A DNA stretch of 64,000 nucleotides from NCBI RefSeq assembly GCF_014649375.1, contig NZ_BMSX01000011.1, positions 124,001-188,000 of the forward strand. Reading direction: 5' to 3'. Origin of the DNA: Streptomyces aurantiogriseus. GTDB taxonomy: Bacteria; Actinomycetota; Actinomycetes; Streptomycetales; Streptomycetaceae. Shown piece after piece: positions 15,756 through 25,181 of this stretch (the stretch's first letter is position 1; each line of letters begins with the position of its first letter). The position numbers were made by a program, and so were the translations under genes. Under the pieces are notes generated by a model. It did no database searches, was not told the origin of the DNA, and saw nothing but the letters and a program-made list of their open reading frames with translations.

Positions 15756-18497
15756 GTGAACACGGTCGCGATCAAACCCGGGGAAGAGAGGGCGCTCGTC
15801 TACCGACTGCGTTCGCTGCTGTCGGAGACCGACAAGCCGGTGGCGTTCATCGTCGGTTCCGGTGTGAGCATCGGGGCCGTGGACGGGGTGGGGGCCATCG
15901 TGCAGGACATGCGGCGCCGTATCGGCGACCCCGGGGAGACCGCCCTGTTCGACGAGAGCGTGACCGGGCCGACCGACGGTGAGCGGTACCAGCAGGGCGC
16001 GGAGTTCGCCCAGGACTACCGGGACCAGGACTGGCTCAACCTCGTCATCCGCCACGCGGTCCTGGGCGCGTGCCAGGACCTGACGCCCGAGGAGCGCGAG
16101 CAGTGGGCCCGTGCCTCCGAGAGTGAACTCGAGCAGATCGAACGGGACTCGTCCCGGTGGCGACTGACTCCGGCGACGGAGGCGCTGGGGCGCCTGCTGC
16201 AGCTGCTGCCCAGGGAGCGCAGGGGCCCGGTGATCACGACCAACTTCGATCCGCTGCTGGAGATCGCGGTGCGCCGGGCAGGCGCCCACGCCCTCCCGCA
16301 GCAGATCGACCTCGACGGCAAGCTGAGCCGGAGCGAGGACCAGGAGATCGTGGACATCGCGCATGTGCACGGGTACTGGCGGAAAGGCGACACCCTGCAC
16401 ACCGTGTTCCAACTCCAGCGGCACCGGACGCAGTTGCACGGCAGTCTGCGCAACTCGCTGAGCGGACACACCGTGATCGTGGTCGGCTACAGCGGCTGGG
16501 ACGACGCCTTCTCACGGTCCCTGCGCGAGCACGTCCAGGAGCAGGAGAGGAACGGCGTCGACCTGATCTGGTGCTCCTACGATCCGCTGACTGCGGAGAG
16601 CTTCTCGTCGGGGCTGCTCAAGGATCTCGTCGACGCTCCGCGCAAGCGCTTCTACCACGGGGTCGACGCCAACCGCCTGTTCCCCGCCGTCGTGGACGCC
16701 TACGAGAAGGCGCTGGAGCGCCCGCCCGGCTGGCTCCGTCTGGACCGCGCGCTGCTCGACGAGTTGGGCGCGGTCGCTCCCGCGCGTGAGGACGTCATCG
16801 GTTTCTTCGACGGCGTGGAGCCCCACTGGCGCACCGCCCTCGACACCCGGGTGCCGCGTCTGTCGCTCGTAGCGGAACTGAGCGAGGCGGTCCGGGCCTG
16901 CCTGGACGGCGACGACGGGCGGATCGTGGCCGCCGTCGGCCCCATGGGCGAGGGCAAGTCCATGGCGCTGCGCCAGGCCACCGTCGACCTGGTCCGGGAA
17001 CGCGACGACCTCACCGTGTTCTGGCGGGAGCACGGCAAGCCGTTCGATCCCGACACCCTGCTGGCCGTTCCGGCCCGTCCCGGGCGGCGCATCCTGCTCG
17101 TGAGCGACGACGGCGCACTCGTCGTCGACGGAGTGCGCCGGCTGATGACCGAGTGCCGGGCACAGGGCCGTACGGACATCCATGTGCTGCTGGCCGCCCA
17201 GGAGTGGGAGTGGCGCAACCGTCGCGCCTGGAACGAACTGGGCCGGTTCACCCTGGACATCGTGAGCTGCCACGGCCTCACGGAGCGGGACGGAGCGGAG
17301 CTCGTGAGCGCCTGGGACCGCTTCGACGCGCTCGGCGAACTGGCCGGGACGCCCGCGGACGAACGCGTGCGCAAGCTGGTCGACCTGTCCGCGGAGTCCT
17401 ACGGCAAGCAGGAGAGCTCGCTGGTGGGCGCCATGCTGAAGCTGCGCTACGGCGGCAAGCTGGGCCGGCACGTCGACGACCTGCTGAGGCGGATCGACAC
17501 CTACCCGCCGATCGGTGACCGCTCGCTGCGGGAGAGCTTTCTGATGATCGCCCTGCTGCATGCCGCGTTCACCCCGCGCAGGGACAGGATCCGGCCGCTC
17601 TCGGTGCGGATCCTCGCGCAGGCGCTGGGGGTCAGGGACTCCGTCGTGCGGATGAACCTCGAGGACATCCTCCGCAAGGAGGCCGCGGTGAGCGAGCACG
17701 GCGACGACCTGTGGGTGCGTCACCACTCCATCGCGCAGGCCGCCCTCGATCTCAGCCGTGACCAGCACCCCGGAGAGCTGGAGACGCTGATCCGCGCCCT
17801 GGTCCGGGCGGCCGTCTCGCTGACGAGGACCACCGGTGCCATGGACGACGACCTGTACTCGGTGGCGTATCTGTCCTCCCGGCTGCAGAAGCAGCGCTGG
17901 GCCGCGGACGAGTACCTGGCGGCCGCGGAGGCCGCCGTCGCCGCGGCCCCGACCCGGCTGAGCTACCGGACCAGCCATGTGTCGGCACTGCGCACGGCCA
18001 AGCGCCGCAAGGAGGCGCTGCGCGCCGCCGAGCAGGCCTGGGCGGAGATCAACCAGGTGGCCGACCCCGAATCCATGATCGGCTTCCTGCTGGAGTGGGG
18101 GACGGCCGCCGGGCAGGCCAGGTACCCGGAGTCCAACGCGCTGCTGGGCTGTCTCGCGCTGCCCTACTGCGAGGAGTCGGCGCGGGTCGTCTGGGCCCTG
18201 GTGAACCTGGGCGTCCCGCTGACCAAGCTGCACGAACGCAGCGGGGACCCGGTGTTCCTCGACGCGCTGCGGGGTGTGGTGGGGCTCCTGTCCGAACGCC
18301 GCCGCAGCCGCCGCGAGGACGAGTTCCTGGCCCGCCACGACGACTACATCACGGCGTGCGGAGCGTCCCCGCTCACCGGCGACGACGCCTGGACCGCGGT
18401 GCAGGCCGCGTTCGACGCCCTCCGCCCGAGCGCACACTCCACGTTGACCGCCCTGGTGAGGTCCACGGGCTCGATCCGCCCGCCGGAGCGGCTCTAG
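15756..18497 (+). CDS. SIR2-domain STAND-like NTPase (predicted defence protein)
   Basis: 913 residues. N-terminal SIR2 domain (about 25-300): GSG at 34-36, TTNFD with N163 and D165, HVHG with H203/H205, and VVGYSGWDD. These residues form the NAD-cleaving site in SIR2 effectors. A P-loop NTPase follows: Walker A GPMGEGKS (395-402), Walker B-like ILLVSDDG (446-453), then a winged-helix-like region and about 250 residues of helical repeats. This effector-NTPase-repeat order matches STAND-type immune proteins such as SIR2-Avs, in which ligand binding triggers NAD depletion. GTG 15756 has SD GGGGGAC. No partner gene is evident. Confidence 0.82.
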   Translation: MNTVAIKPGEERALVYRLRSLLSETDKPVAFIVGSGVSIGAVDGVGAIVQDMRRRIGDPGETALFDESVTGPTDGERYQQGAEFAQDYRDQDWLNLVIRHAVLGACQDLTPEEREQWARASESELEQIERDSSRWRLTPATEALGRLLQLLPRERRGPVITTNFDPLLEIAVRRAGAHALPQQIDLDGKLSRSEDQEIVDIAHVHGYWRKGDTLHTVFQLQRHRTQLHGSLRNSLSGHTVIVVGYSGWDDAFSRSLREHVQEQERNGVDLIWCSYDPLTAESFSSGLLKDLVDAPRKRFYHGVDANRLFPAVVDAYEKALERPPGWLRLDRALLDELGAVAPAREDVIGFFDGVEPHWRTALDTRVPRLSLVAELSEAVRACLDGDDGRIVAAVGPMGEGKSMALRQATVDLVRERDDLTVFWREHGKPFDPDTLLAVPARPGRRILLVSDDGALVVDGVRRLMTECRAQGRTDIHVLLAAQEWEWRNRRAWNELGRFTLDIVSCHGLTERDGAELVSAWDRFDALGELAGTPADERVRKLVDLSAESYGKQESSLVGAMLKLRYGGKLGRHVDDLLRRIDTYPPIGDRSLRESFLMIALLHAAFTPRRDRIRPLSVRILAQALGVRDSVVRMNLEDILRKEAAVSEHGDDLWVRHHSIAQAALDLSRDQHPGELETLIRALVRAAVSLTRTTGAMDDDLYSVAYLSSRLQKQRWAADEYLAAAEAAVAAAPTRLSYRTSHVSALRTAKRRKEALRAAEQAWAEINQVADPESMIGFLLEWGTAAGQARYPESNALLGCLALPYCEESARVVWALVNLGVPLTKLHERSGDPVFLDALRGVVGLLSERRRSRREDEFLARHDDYITACGASPLTGDDAWTAVQAAFDALRPSAHSTLTALVRSTGSIRPPERL

Positions 18498-18540
18498 TCG
18501 CGCTCTGGGCAGGCGACGTGCCGCGTGCCAGGGTGGACAT

Positions 18541-19857
18541 ATGACGGCGGTGGACGGGGTCGGGACACTGGCGGTGGACGAGGTCGAGGCGCTGGCGGCG
18601 GAGGGACTGCGCTGGCTGCTGGGGGTCGCGCGCGAGACGGGGGACGGCGGTCTCGGCTGGCCCGCCCGGCCCTCGGACGGCGCGGTCGAGCCGATGCTCT
18701 ACGACGGCACGGCCGGGATCGTGCCGGTGCTGCTGGAGGCGCGGCGTCACTTCGGGGACGACGTCTACGGGGACGCCGCCCTGCGCGCGGCGCGCAGCCT
18801 CGTGGCCGCCGTCGACGACTGCCGTGACGACTCGCTGTACTTCGGCCGCACCGGTATGGCCCTCGTGCTGCGGGCCGTCCACCGCGAACTGGGCGACAGC
18901 GCGGCCGGCGCCGCCGCCGGCCGGGCGATGGCGCGGGTGCGCTCACGCTTCGACGGAACGCGCTGGGGCGAGCTGTTCGAGCTGATGGGCGGCAACGCGG
19001 GCATCGGCCTCGGCGCGCTCGCCGCCGGCGACGCCGGGCTGGCCGTGCTGGCGCTGGAGCCGTACGCGCGGACGGCCGAGGAGACCGCGGCGGGCGTGCG
19101 GTGGGCGCACCGGCCGGGCGTGGAGTCGCGGCTGCACCACATCTCGCACGGCACCCTCGGCATCGTGTACGGGCTGGCCGCCGTCGGCGGGGCCACCGGC
19201 CGTACGGACCTGGTGGAGCTGGCGCGGGCCGGAGCGGCGGACGTCGTGGCCCGCGACGAGGGCGGCCCGGACGGCTTCCTCGTCCCCCACTCCGACCCGC
19301 AGTACGTGCCCGACCTGATCGAGCGGTACAGCTACGGCTGGTGTCACGGCCCGGCCGGTGACGCCCAGGTCTTCCGGCTGCTGCGGGACGTCCTGGCCGA
19401 GCCCGGCTGGCAGGCCCTCGCCGACCGCTGCTGGCACACCGTGACGCACTCCGGGCTGCCGCGCCGGCTGCGCCCCAGCTTCTGGGACAACAACGCCCGC
19501 TGCTGCGGCACGGCGGGCGTGCTGGCGCTGGCCTGCGACCGGATGGCCGAGCAGGGCGACTCCCCGGACTTCGCGCAGGTCCTCGTCACGGACCTGGTGG
19601 CCCGGGTGACCCGGGACGCCGACGGGGCGCGCTGGTCGAACGTCGAGCACCGGGCCACCCCGAGCACCCTCGAACCGCGCACCGGCTGGGGCGCCGGCAC
19701 CGCGGGCATCGTGCGCGAGCTGCTGCGCTTCGTCCGGCTGAGCGAGTCGGGCGACCCGCACTACGCGTTCGCCTGGCCCGACCAGCCGGTGGTCCGCCGG
19801 GTCACGGCTCAGGCGACCGACCCGATCCTCCCGGCCGGCACCGACGTCACGTCGTGA
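18541..19857 (+). CDS. Orphan LanC-like lanthionine cyclase
   Basis: 438 residues. The alpha/alpha toroid repeats carry GG/GxxG turns (YDGTAGI, FGRTGMAL, GGNAGIGLG, SHGTLGIVYG). The zinc site is WCHG with C268, then NNARCCGTAG with C321-C322. LanC enzymes bind Zn with Cys-Cys-His; the CCG form gives three Cys ligands, as in the permissive cyclase ProcM. No LanB, LanM kinase domain or precursor peptide is visible nearby, so it may act in trans or in another thiol-addition reaction. SD AGGGTGG precedes ATG 18541. Its 3' end overlaps the convergent xdhC gene by 49 bp. Confidence 0.85.
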   Translation: MTAVDGVGTLAVDEVEALAAEGLRWLLGVARETGDGGLGWPARPSDGAVEPMLYDGTAGIVPVLLEARRHFGDDVYGDAALRAARSLVAAVDDCRDDSLYFGRTGMALVLRAVHRELGDSAAGAAAGRAMARVRSRFDGTRWGELFELMGGNAGIGLGALAAGDAGLAVLALEPYARTAEETAAGVRWAHRPGVESRLHHISHGTLGIVYGLAAVGGATGRTDLVELARAGAADVVARDEGGPDGFLVPHSDPQYVPDLIERYSYGWCHGPAGDAQVFRLLRDVLAEPGWQALADRCWHTVTHSGLPRRLRPSFWDNNARCCGTAGVLALACDRMAEQGDSPDFAQVLVTDLVARVTRDADGARWSNVEHRATPSTLEPRTGWGAGTAGIVRELLRFVRLSESGDPHYAFAWPDQPVVRRVTAQATDPILPAGTDVTS

Positions 19858-20960
19858 TGGATCGGCGTGTGCGCGCCGGTCAGCGGGACCCCGCTGCCGC
19901 CCCGCCGGTTCGCGACGATCTCCGCGGCGATCGACAGCGCGGTCTCCTCGGGCGTACGGGCGCCCAGGTCGAGGCCGATGGGTGAGCGCAGCCGCGCCAA
20001 CTCCAGCTCGGTGACGCCGACTTCGCGCAGCCTCTCGGTGCGGTCGAGGTGGGTGCGGCGGGAGCCCATGGCGCCGACGTAGGCGACCGGGAGACGCAAC
20101 GCCAGCTGGAGCAGGGGGACGTCGAACTTGGCGTCGTGGGTGAGGACGCACAGGACGGTCCGCCCGTCCACCTCCGTGCGTTCCAGGTACTGGTGCGGCC
20201 AGGCGACGACGATCTCGTCGGCCTCCGGGAAGCGGGCCCTGGTCGCGAACACCGGTCGGGCGTCGCACACGGTCACGTGGTGGCCGAGGAACTTGCCGAC
20301 GCGGACCAGTGCCGACGCGAAGTCGATCGCGCCGAAGACGATCATGCGGGGCGGGGGCACCGAGGACTCGACGAGGACGGTGAGCGGGGCCCCGCAGCGG
20401 GAGCCCTGTGCGCCGATCTCCAGGGTGCCGGTGCGGCCGGCGTCCAGGAAGGCGCCGGCCTCGGCGACGACCGTGCGGTCCAGTTCGGGGTGGGCGCCGA
20501 AGCCGCCGTCGTAGGAGCCGTCGGGGCGGACGAGCAGGGCGCGGCCGACGAGCTCCGACGGGCCGGAGACGATGCGGGCCAGCGCCGCCGCCTCGCCGCC
20601 CGCGGCGGCGGTGAGCGCGGCCGCGAGCACCGGGCGGGCCGGGTCGGCGGCCCGCACCGGCGTGACGAGGATGTCGATCACACCGCCGCAGGTCAGGCCG
20701 ACGGCGAAGGCGTCGTCGTCGCTGTAGCCGAAGCGTTCCAGGACCGACTGGCCGTCCGCCAGGGCCTGTCGGCACAGCTCGTAGACGGCGCCCTCCACGC
20801 AGCCGCCGGACACCGAGCCGATCGCCGTGCCGTCGGCGTCCACCGCGAGGGCGGCGCCCGGTTGACGGGGCGCGCTGCCGCCGACGGCCACCACGGTGGC
20901 CACCGCGACGTCACGTCCCTGCTCCACCCACCGGTTGAGCTCCTCGGCGATGTCCAGCAT
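19809..20960 (-). CDS. xdhC: XdhC/CoxI-family xanthine dehydrogenase maturation factor
   Basis: 383 residues. N-terminal XdhC/CoxI domain with VVAVGGSAPRQPGAALAV and SVSGGCVEGAVYEL, then LTCGGVIDILV; a C-terminal Rossmann domain holds IVFGAIDFASALVRVG and PVAYVGAMGSRRTHLDR. XdhC binds the molybdenum cofactor, promotes its sulfuration and inserts it into xanthine dehydrogenase, encoded upstream on the same strand. The 152-bp gap to the permease holds a terminator-like repeat, so it may have its own promoter. SD AGGAG precedes ATG 20960. Confidence 0.92.
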   Translation of the reverse strand: MLDIAEELNRWVEQGRDVAVATVVAVGGSAPRQPGAALAVDADGTAIGSVSGGCVEGAVYELCRQALADGQSVLERFGYSDDDAFAVGLTCGGVIDILVTPVRAADPARPVLAAALTAAAGGEAAALARIVSGPSELVGRALLVRPDGSYDGGFGAHPELDRTVVAEAGAFLDAGRTGTLEIGAQGSRCGAPLTVLVESSVPPPRMIVFGAIDFASALVRVGKFLGHHVTVCDARPVFATRARFPEADEIVVAWPHQYLERTEVDGRTVLCVLTHDAKFDVPLLQLALRLPVAYVGAMGSRRTHLDRTERLREVGVTELELARLRSPIGLDLGARTPEETALSIAAEIVANRRGGSGVPLTGAHTPIHHDVTSVPAGRIGSVA

Positions 20961-21031
20961 GTCTCGGTCTCCTTAACTGCGGTCGTGTGAAGGGCCGCCG
21001 GGCAGGCACGGCCGAGTCGGCTGCGGTTCGG

Positions 21032-21083
21032 CCGCGCCCCGAAGGGGCGCGGGGAACTGCGCGACCAGCCACGACGGACCCGC
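21032..21083. repeat. Common Streptomyces extragenic element with terminator-like hairpin
   Basis: A 9-bp stem CCGCGCCCC with loop GAA (21032-21052) is followed by GGAACTGCGCGACCAGCCAC, a sequence I recognise as widespread between genes in many streptomycetes. It lies downstream of the permease gene and may serve as its terminator. Confidence 0.7.
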
Positions 21084-21112
21084 GCGTGACTACTCGGCTC
21101 CCAGCGGAGCGC

Positions 21113-22570
21113 TCAGCGCAAGCCCATCCAGCTCTCGATGGGATGGAGGGCGAAATAGACCAGGAAGATGCCTGTCAGGGCCCACATGAACGCCCCGATC
21201 TCCCGCGCCTTCCCCTGGGCGGCCCTGATGGCCACGTGACTGATGACGCCGGCCGCGACGCCCGCGGTGATGGAGTACGTGAACGGCATGATCACGACGG
21301 TCAGGAAGACCGGGATCGCGGTGGCCCGGTCGGCCCAGTCGACGTGCCGGGCGTTCATCATCATCATGGCCCCGATGACCACCAGGGCCGCGGCGGCGAC
21401 CTCGCCCGGGACGATCGCCGTCAGCGGGGTGAAGAACAGACACGCCGCGAAGAAGAGCCCGGTGACGACGGAGGAGAGGCCCGTACGGGCGCCCTCGCCC
21501 ACGCCCGTCGCCGACTCGACGAACACCGTCTGGCCGGACGCACCGGAGACACCGCCGATCGCGCCGCCCGCGCCGTCGACGAACAGTGCCTTGGACAGGC
21601 CCGGCATCCGGCCCTTGTCGTCGGTGAGTCCGGCCTCGGTGCCGACGCCGATGACTGTGGCCATCGCGTCGAAGAAGCCGGCGAGCACGAGCGTGAACAC
21701 GATCATGCCGACGGTCATCGCGCCGGCCTCGCCCCAGCCGCCGAACTCGACGTCGCCGAAGAGCGAGAAGTCCGGCATCGAGACCGCGCTGCCGTGCAGT
21801 TCGGGGGCACCGCTCGCCCACTGCTCCGGGTCGATGACGTCCAGGGCGTTGAGGAGGACCGCGAGGACCGTCCCGCCGGCGATGCCGATCAGGATCGCGC
21901 CGGGGATCCCGCGCGCCTGGAGCATGAAGATCGCCAGGAGGGTGACGGCGAAGAGCAGCACCGGCCAGCCGGCCAACTCGCCCGCCGGGCCCAGCGAGAC
22001 GGGGGTCGCCTCGCCGCGGTGCACGAAGCCGGCCTTGTGGAAGCCGATCAGGGCGACGAACAGACCGATGCCCATGGTGATCGCGTGCTTGAGCGCGAGC
22101 GGGATCGCATTCATGATCATCTCGCGCAGGCCGGTGACGACGAGCAGCATGATGACCACGCCGTACAGCACGCACATGCCCATCGCCTGCGGCCAGGTCA
22201 TCTGCGGGGCGACCTGCGAGGCCAGCACGCCGGAGACGGAGAGTCCGGCGGCGAGGGCGAGGGGCACCTTGCCGACGAAGCCCATCAGCAGCGTGGTGAG
22301 GGCCGCCGCGAACGCGGTCGCGGTGATCAGCGCCTTCTGGCCGAGCGTGTCCCCGGCCGCGTCCTTGCCGGACAGGATGAGCGGGTTGAGCAGGAGGATG
22401 TACGCCATCGCCATGAAGGTGGTGACGCCGCCGCGCACTTCACGCGCGACGGTGCTTCCTCGCCGGGATATGTGGAAGTAGCGGTCGAGCCGGGACCGGC
22501 CGGCCGGGACGCGGGTGCCGTCGCCCGCGTCCTTGGTGACGGTCTTCGGCTCCAGTGACTGCTGGGTCAT
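21113..22570 (-). CDS. AzgA-type (NCS2) purine permease
   Basis: 485 residues with about 12-14 transmembrane helices. Family signatures include REVRGGVTTFMAMAYILLLN at the first helix, ALAAGLSVSG, GIGLFVALIGFHKAG and the substrate motif SGASGQTVFVESATGVGEGA-type segment before helix 10. AzgA-like carriers take up guanine, hypoxanthine or adenine with protons, which fits the adjacent xanthine dehydrogenase genes. ATG 22570 has GGAG nine bases upstream. A 224-bp GC-rich gap with no gene separates it from the Xdh large subunit. Confidence 0.9.
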   Translation of the reverse strand: MTQQSLEPKTVTKDAGDGTRVPAGRSRLDRYFHISRRGSTVAREVRGGVTTFMAMAYILLLNPLILSGKDAAGDTLGQKALITATAFAAALTTLLMGFVGKVPLALAAGLSVSGVLASQVAPQMTWPQAMGMCVLYGVVIMLLVVTGLREMIMNAIPLALKHAITMGIGLFVALIGFHKAGFVHRGEATPVSLGPAGELAGWPVLLFAVTLLAIFMLQARGIPGAILIGIAGGTVLAVLLNALDVIDPEQWASGAPELHGSAVSMPDFSLFGDVEFGGWGEAGAMTVGMIVFTLVLAGFFDAMATVIGVGTEAGLTDDKGRMPGLSKALFVDGAGGAIGGVSGASGQTVFVESATGVGEGARTGLSSVVTGLFFAACLFFTPLTAIVPGEVAAAALVVIGAMMMMNARHVDWADRATAIPVFLTVVIMPFTYSITAGVAAGVISHVAIRAAQGKAREIGAFMWALTGIFLVYFALHPIESWMGLR

Positions 22571-22794
22571 GTGGGCCTGCTCCCAAGGTGCATAGGGGCC
22601 CCGCGGGTGCCTTCGGCAACTCGCGGGTTGTGGGGAGGTGCACGACCCGGGGGACGGCCCGAGACGAACGTGGGTGCCGCTGTGGTACTGCCGGCGCCGG
22701 GGTGGCCGTGGGGAAGCTGGTTCCCGACGTCGGGGTGCCGCTGCGCCCACCCGTGCCGCCCCAGGCGGCACGCATGCCCGCAGCGGCGGCCCGG

Positions 22795-25179
22795 TTACGA
22801 AGTGCCCGTCAGATGCTCCGGGCGTACCGGCGTTCTGTTCAGTTCCAGGCCCGTCGCGTTGCGAATGGCCGCGAGCACGGCCGGAGTCGAGGACAGGGTG
22901 GGGGCTTCGCCGACGCCGCGCAGGCCGTACGGGGCGTGGTCGTCGGCGAGTTCGAGGACGTCGACCGGGATGGTCGGGGTGTCGAGGATGGTGGGGATCA
23001 GGTAGTCCGTGAAGGAGGGGTTCCTCACCTTCGCGGTCTTCGGGTCGACGACGATCTCCTCCATGACCGCGATCCCGAGGCCCTGGGCCGTACCGCCCTG
23101 GATCTGGCCGAGGACGGACAGCGGGTTGAGCGCCTTGCCGACGTCCTGGGCGCAGGCCAGCTCGACGACCTTCACCATGCCCAGCTCGGTGTCGACCTCG
23201 ACGACGGCGCGGTGGGCGGCGAAGGAGTACTGGACGTGCCCGAAGCCCTGGCCCGTCCGCAGGTCGAAGGCCTCGGTCGGCCGGTGCCGCCACTCCTCCT
23301 CGACCTCGACGGCCTCCTCCCCGAGGACATCGGCCAGGTCGGCGAGCACCTCGCCGCCGTCGGTGACCACCTTGCCGCCCTCCAGCAGCAGCTCGGCGCC
23401 GGCCCAGGCGGGATGGTAGGAGCCGAACTTGCGGCGCCCGATCTCCAGCACCTTCTCGCGCACCAGCTCGCAGGCGTTCTTCACGGCGCCCCCGGTGACG
23501 TACGTCTGCCGCGAGGCGGACGTCGAACCGGCGCTGCCCACCCGGGTGTCCGCCGGGTGGATCGTCACCTGGGCGACGCCCAGCTCGGTGCGGGCGATCT
23601 GTGCGTGGACGGTGACACCGCCCTGGCCGACCTCGGCCATGGCCGTGTGCACGGTGGCGACGGGCTCGCCCGCGATGACCTCCATGCGGACACGGGCGGT
23701 CGAGTAGTCGTCGAAGCCCTCGGAGAAGCCGACGTTCTTGATGCCGACCGCGTACCCGACACCCCGTACGACGCCCTCGCCGTGCGTGGTGTTGGACAGG
23801 CCGCCGGGCAGCTGCCGTACGTCCGCGCCCTCGCTGCTCTCCCACTGACGCTCCGGCGGCATCGGCATCGCCTTGACGCGGCGCAGGAGTTCGGCGACCG
23901 GGGCCGGGGAGTCGACGGGCTGGCCCGTCGGCATGATGGTGCCCTGCTCCATGGCGTTGAGCTGCCGGAACTCCACCGGGTCCATACCCAGTCGCTGCGC
24001 CACCTTGTCCATCTGCGCCTCGTAGGCGAAGCACGCCTGGACCGCGCCGAAGCCGCGCATCGCGCCGCAGGGCGGGTTGTTGGTGTAGAGGGCGATGGCC
24101 TCGACCTCGACGTCGTCGACGACGTACGGGCCGATGCCGAGGGAGGCCGCGTTGCCGACGACGGCCGGGGAGGCGGAGGCGTACGCGCCGCCGTCGAGGA
24201 CGATGCGGCACTTCACATGGGTGAGCTTGCCCTCCTTCGTCGCCCCGTGCTCGTAGTACAGGCGGGCCGGGTGGCGGTGGACGTGGCCGAAGAAGGACTC
24301 GAAGCGGTTGTAGACGATCTTGACGGGCTTGCCGGTGCGCAGGGCCAGCAGGCAGGCGTGGATCTGCATGGACAGGTCCTCGCGGCCGCCGAACGCGCCG
24401 CCGACACCGGCCAGCGTCATCCGCACCTTCTCCTCGGGCAGGCCGAGGACGGGCGCGATCTGGCGCAGGTCGGAGTGGAGCCACTGGGTGGCGATGTAGA
24501 GGTGGACGCCGCCGTCCTCCTCCGGGACGGCGAGGCCGGACTCGGGGCCGAGGAAGGCCTGGTCCTGCATGCCGAAGGAGTACTCGCCCCGGACGACGAC
24601 ATCCGCCTTCCTCGCGGCCTGCGTCACGTCTCCGCGGATGATCGGCTGGCGGTGGACGATGTTCGGATGCGGGACGTGCCCGACGTGGTGGTCGGTGCGG
24701 TTCTCGTGGACGAGGATCGCGTCCGGGGCGGTCGCGGAGGCCTCGTCGGTGATGACCGGCAGTTCGCGGTACTCGACCTTGATCTTCGCGGCGGCGCGGC
24801 GGGCGGTCTCCGGGTGGTCGGCGGCGACGACGGCCACCGGCTCGCCGTGGTGGCGGACCTTGCCGTGGGCGAGGACGGGGGTGTCCTGGATCTCCAGGCC
24901 GTAGTTCTTCACCTCGGTGGGCAGGTCGTCGTACGTCATGACGGCGTACACACCGGGCGTGGCGAGGGCCTCGCTCGTGTCGATGGAGACGATCTCGGCG
25001 TGGGCGACGGTGGAGCGCAGGATCTGGCCCCAGAGCATGTCCTCGTGCCACATGTCGGACGAGTACGCGAACTCGCCGGTGACCTTGAGGATGCCGTCGG
25101 GGCGGAGGGTCGACTCACCGATGCCGCCCTTGGTCTGCGAGCCCTGGGTGATCTTGGTGGGAGCGCCGTTGGTAGGCAT
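22795..25179 (-). CDS. Xanthine dehydrogenase, molybdopterin-binding large subunit
   Basis: 794 residues. N-terminal a/b-hammerhead (GIGESTLRPDGILKVTGEFA, VAHAEIVSIDTSEAL) then the molybdenum-cofactor domains: GAFGGREDLSMQ, PPCGAMRGFGAVQ (the Arg-containing substrate loop), EVGQGGVTVHAQIA, and the C-terminal GVGEAPTL, where the Glu is the conserved base. Oxidises hypoxanthine/xanthine to urate with the two smaller subunits encoded just upstream (2-bp gap). ATG 25179 was chosen because earlier in-frame codons belong to the overlapping 2Fe-2S gene. Confidence 0.93.
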   Translation of the reverse strand: MPTNGAPTKITQGSQTKGGIGESTLRPDGILKVTGEFAYSSDMWHEDMLWGQILRSTVAHAEIVSIDTSEALATPGVYAVMTYDDLPTEVKNYGLEIQDTPVLAHGKVRHHGEPVAVVAADHPETARRAAAKIKVEYRELPVITDEASATAPDAILVHENRTDHHVGHVPHPNIVHRQPIIRGDVTQAARKADVVVRGEYSFGMQDQAFLGPESGLAVPEEDGGVHLYIATQWLHSDLRQIAPVLGLPEEKVRMTLAGVGGAFGGREDLSMQIHACLLALRTGKPVKIVYNRFESFFGHVHRHPARLYYEHGATKEGKLTHVKCRIVLDGGAYASASPAVVGNAASLGIGPYVVDDVEVEAIALYTNNPPCGAMRGFGAVQACFAYEAQMDKVAQRLGMDPVEFRQLNAMEQGTIMPTGQPVDSPAPVAELLRRVKAMPMPPERQWESSEGADVRQLPGGLSNTTHGEGVVRGVGYAVGIKNVGFSEGFDDYSTARVRMEVIAGEPVATVHTAMAEVGQGGVTVHAQIARTELGVAQVTIHPADTRVGSAGSTSASRQTYVTGGAVKNACELVREKVLEIGRRKFGSYHPAWAGAELLLEGGKVVTDGGEVLADLADVLGEEAVEVEEEWRHRPTEAFDLRTGQGFGHVQYSFAAHRAVVEVDTELGMVKVVELACAQDVGKALNPLSVLGQIQGGTAQGLGIAVMEEIVVDPKTAKVRNPSFTDYLIPTILDTPTIPVDVLELADDHAPYGLRGVGEAPTLSSTPAVLAAIRNATGLELNRTPVRPEHLTGTS

Positions 25180-25181
25180 CG

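Noticed and set aside
21113..25051. A 1312-codon minus-strand frame spanning permease and Xdh large subunit
   Set aside because: Only its last 485 codons are the permease; the rest is Arg-rich, out of frame with the Xdh gene.
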